DNA from: B16-G9 sp964455635
GTDB lineage: Bacteria > Bacteroidota > Bacteroidia > Bacteroidales > F082
Assembly (NCBI GenBank): GCA_964455635.1
Contig: CAYVWX010000052.1
Location: 1 to 15,449, forward strand
DNA: 15,449 nt
Direction: 5' to 3'
The position numbers were made by a program, and so were the translations under genes. Within the stretch, counting starts at the first letter, position 1. Every line of letters begins with the position of its first letter. The notes beneath the pieces are model-generated. The model did no database searches. It had not been told where the DNA came from and saw only the letters and a list, made by a program, of their open reading frames with translations. This document shows, in pieces, positions 15,156-15,449 of this stretch.

Positions 15156-15449
15156 ATGGTGGACAGTTTTTTTAAATACCTATTTGTTTTATTACTTGTT
15201 CTGACATTTCAAAAGGTCATTGCAGCAAACCAAATTATAAACATTGACAGTGTTTTCAACAACTACTACAACAAAGCAAGGCAGTTTAGAAACACCAACA
15301 ACGATTCAACCATATTTTATTCATTTAAAGCCCTTTCGCTACAAACCAACAATAAACAATACTTAGATAAAAGAATAAATCTATATATTTATTCTATTCA
15401 ATCCTATCTCCAAAAAGGTAATTACGCCAAAGCCATTCAACAGGCTCAG
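15156..15449 (+). CDS. Exported TPR-like protein, 5' part only
   Basis: An open frame of 98 codons begins at ATG 15156 and runs off the window. It starts MVDSFFKYLFVLLLVLTF with a hydrophobic signal to about residue 22 (VIAAN), then about 75 residues rich in Asn, Tyr, Gln and Lys that look helical: VFNNYYNKARQF, STIFYSFKALSLQ, and YSIQSYLQKGNYAKAIQQAQ. The last segment has the spacing of a tetratricopeptide helix (Gly-Asn-Tyr-Ala-Lys-Ala). In Bacteroidota, proteins starting this way often go on through several TPRs to a membrane helix and a LuxR-type or kinase domain, but nothing beyond the edge can be seen. The ATG is supported by the promoter box 20 bases upstream. It may be functionally tied to the secreted-protein gene before it. 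Confidence 0.7.
   Translation, partial: MVDSFFKYLFVLLLVLTFQKVIAANQIINIDSVFNNYYNKARQFRNTNNDSTIFYSFKALSLQTNNKQYLDKRINLYIYSIQSYLQKGNYAKAIQQAQ

Overview
The window looks like chromosomal DNA from a member of the Bacteroidota. Evidence: a class III (about 660-residue) fructose-1,6-bisphosphatase; a short single-chain aspartate kinase of the type I associate with this phylum; a patatin-POTRA-barrel outer-membrane protein; a stand-alone permease of the MacB type; almost no Shine-Dalgarno sequences; and several upstream boxes matching the Bacteroidota -7 consensus TAnnTTTG. The genus cannot be told from the sequence. No rRNA, tRNA, CRISPR array, transposase or phage gene was seen. Every gap between genes is under 300 bases.

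Layout. Positions 1-79 hold a short repeat cluster. An exported YtcJ-like amidohydrolase (148-1791, minus) is divergent from a cytoplasmic thioredoxin (1972-2268, plus). From 5702 down to 2310 on the minus strand runs a four-gene operon: a GroES-like protein, a substrate-binding lipoprotein, a FecCD/BtuC-type permease and a FecE/BtuD-type ATPase. This is an importer for a metal chelate (siderophore, haem or cobalamin); the substrate cannot be decided and there is no TonB receptor in view. The permease and the ATPase both appear to start at TTG.

On the plus strand, 5941-8720 encodes a membrane-fusion adaptor and a MacB/FtsX-type permease with no ATPase of their own, so an export pump is implied whose motor is encoded elsewhere. 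Next is a PlpD-like patatin outer-membrane protein (8829-11114), then two metabolic genes: class III fructose-1,6-bisphosphatase (11181-13163, gluconeogenesis) and aspartate kinase (13231-14496, entry to the aspartate family of amino acids).

The right end is the least explained. After a probable terminator for the kinase gene there is a compact set of interlocking inverted repeats (14577-14607) just upstream of a promoter-like element. These precede a gene for a 130-residue secreted protein of unknown family (14677-15069) and the start of an exported, probably TPR-containing protein that runs off the window (15156 onward). No complete new defence or mobile system is visible. The best leads are this right-end regulatory and secreted-protein locus, the GroES-like gene fused by overlap to an importer operon, and the motor-less export pair with metal-ligand-rich segments.
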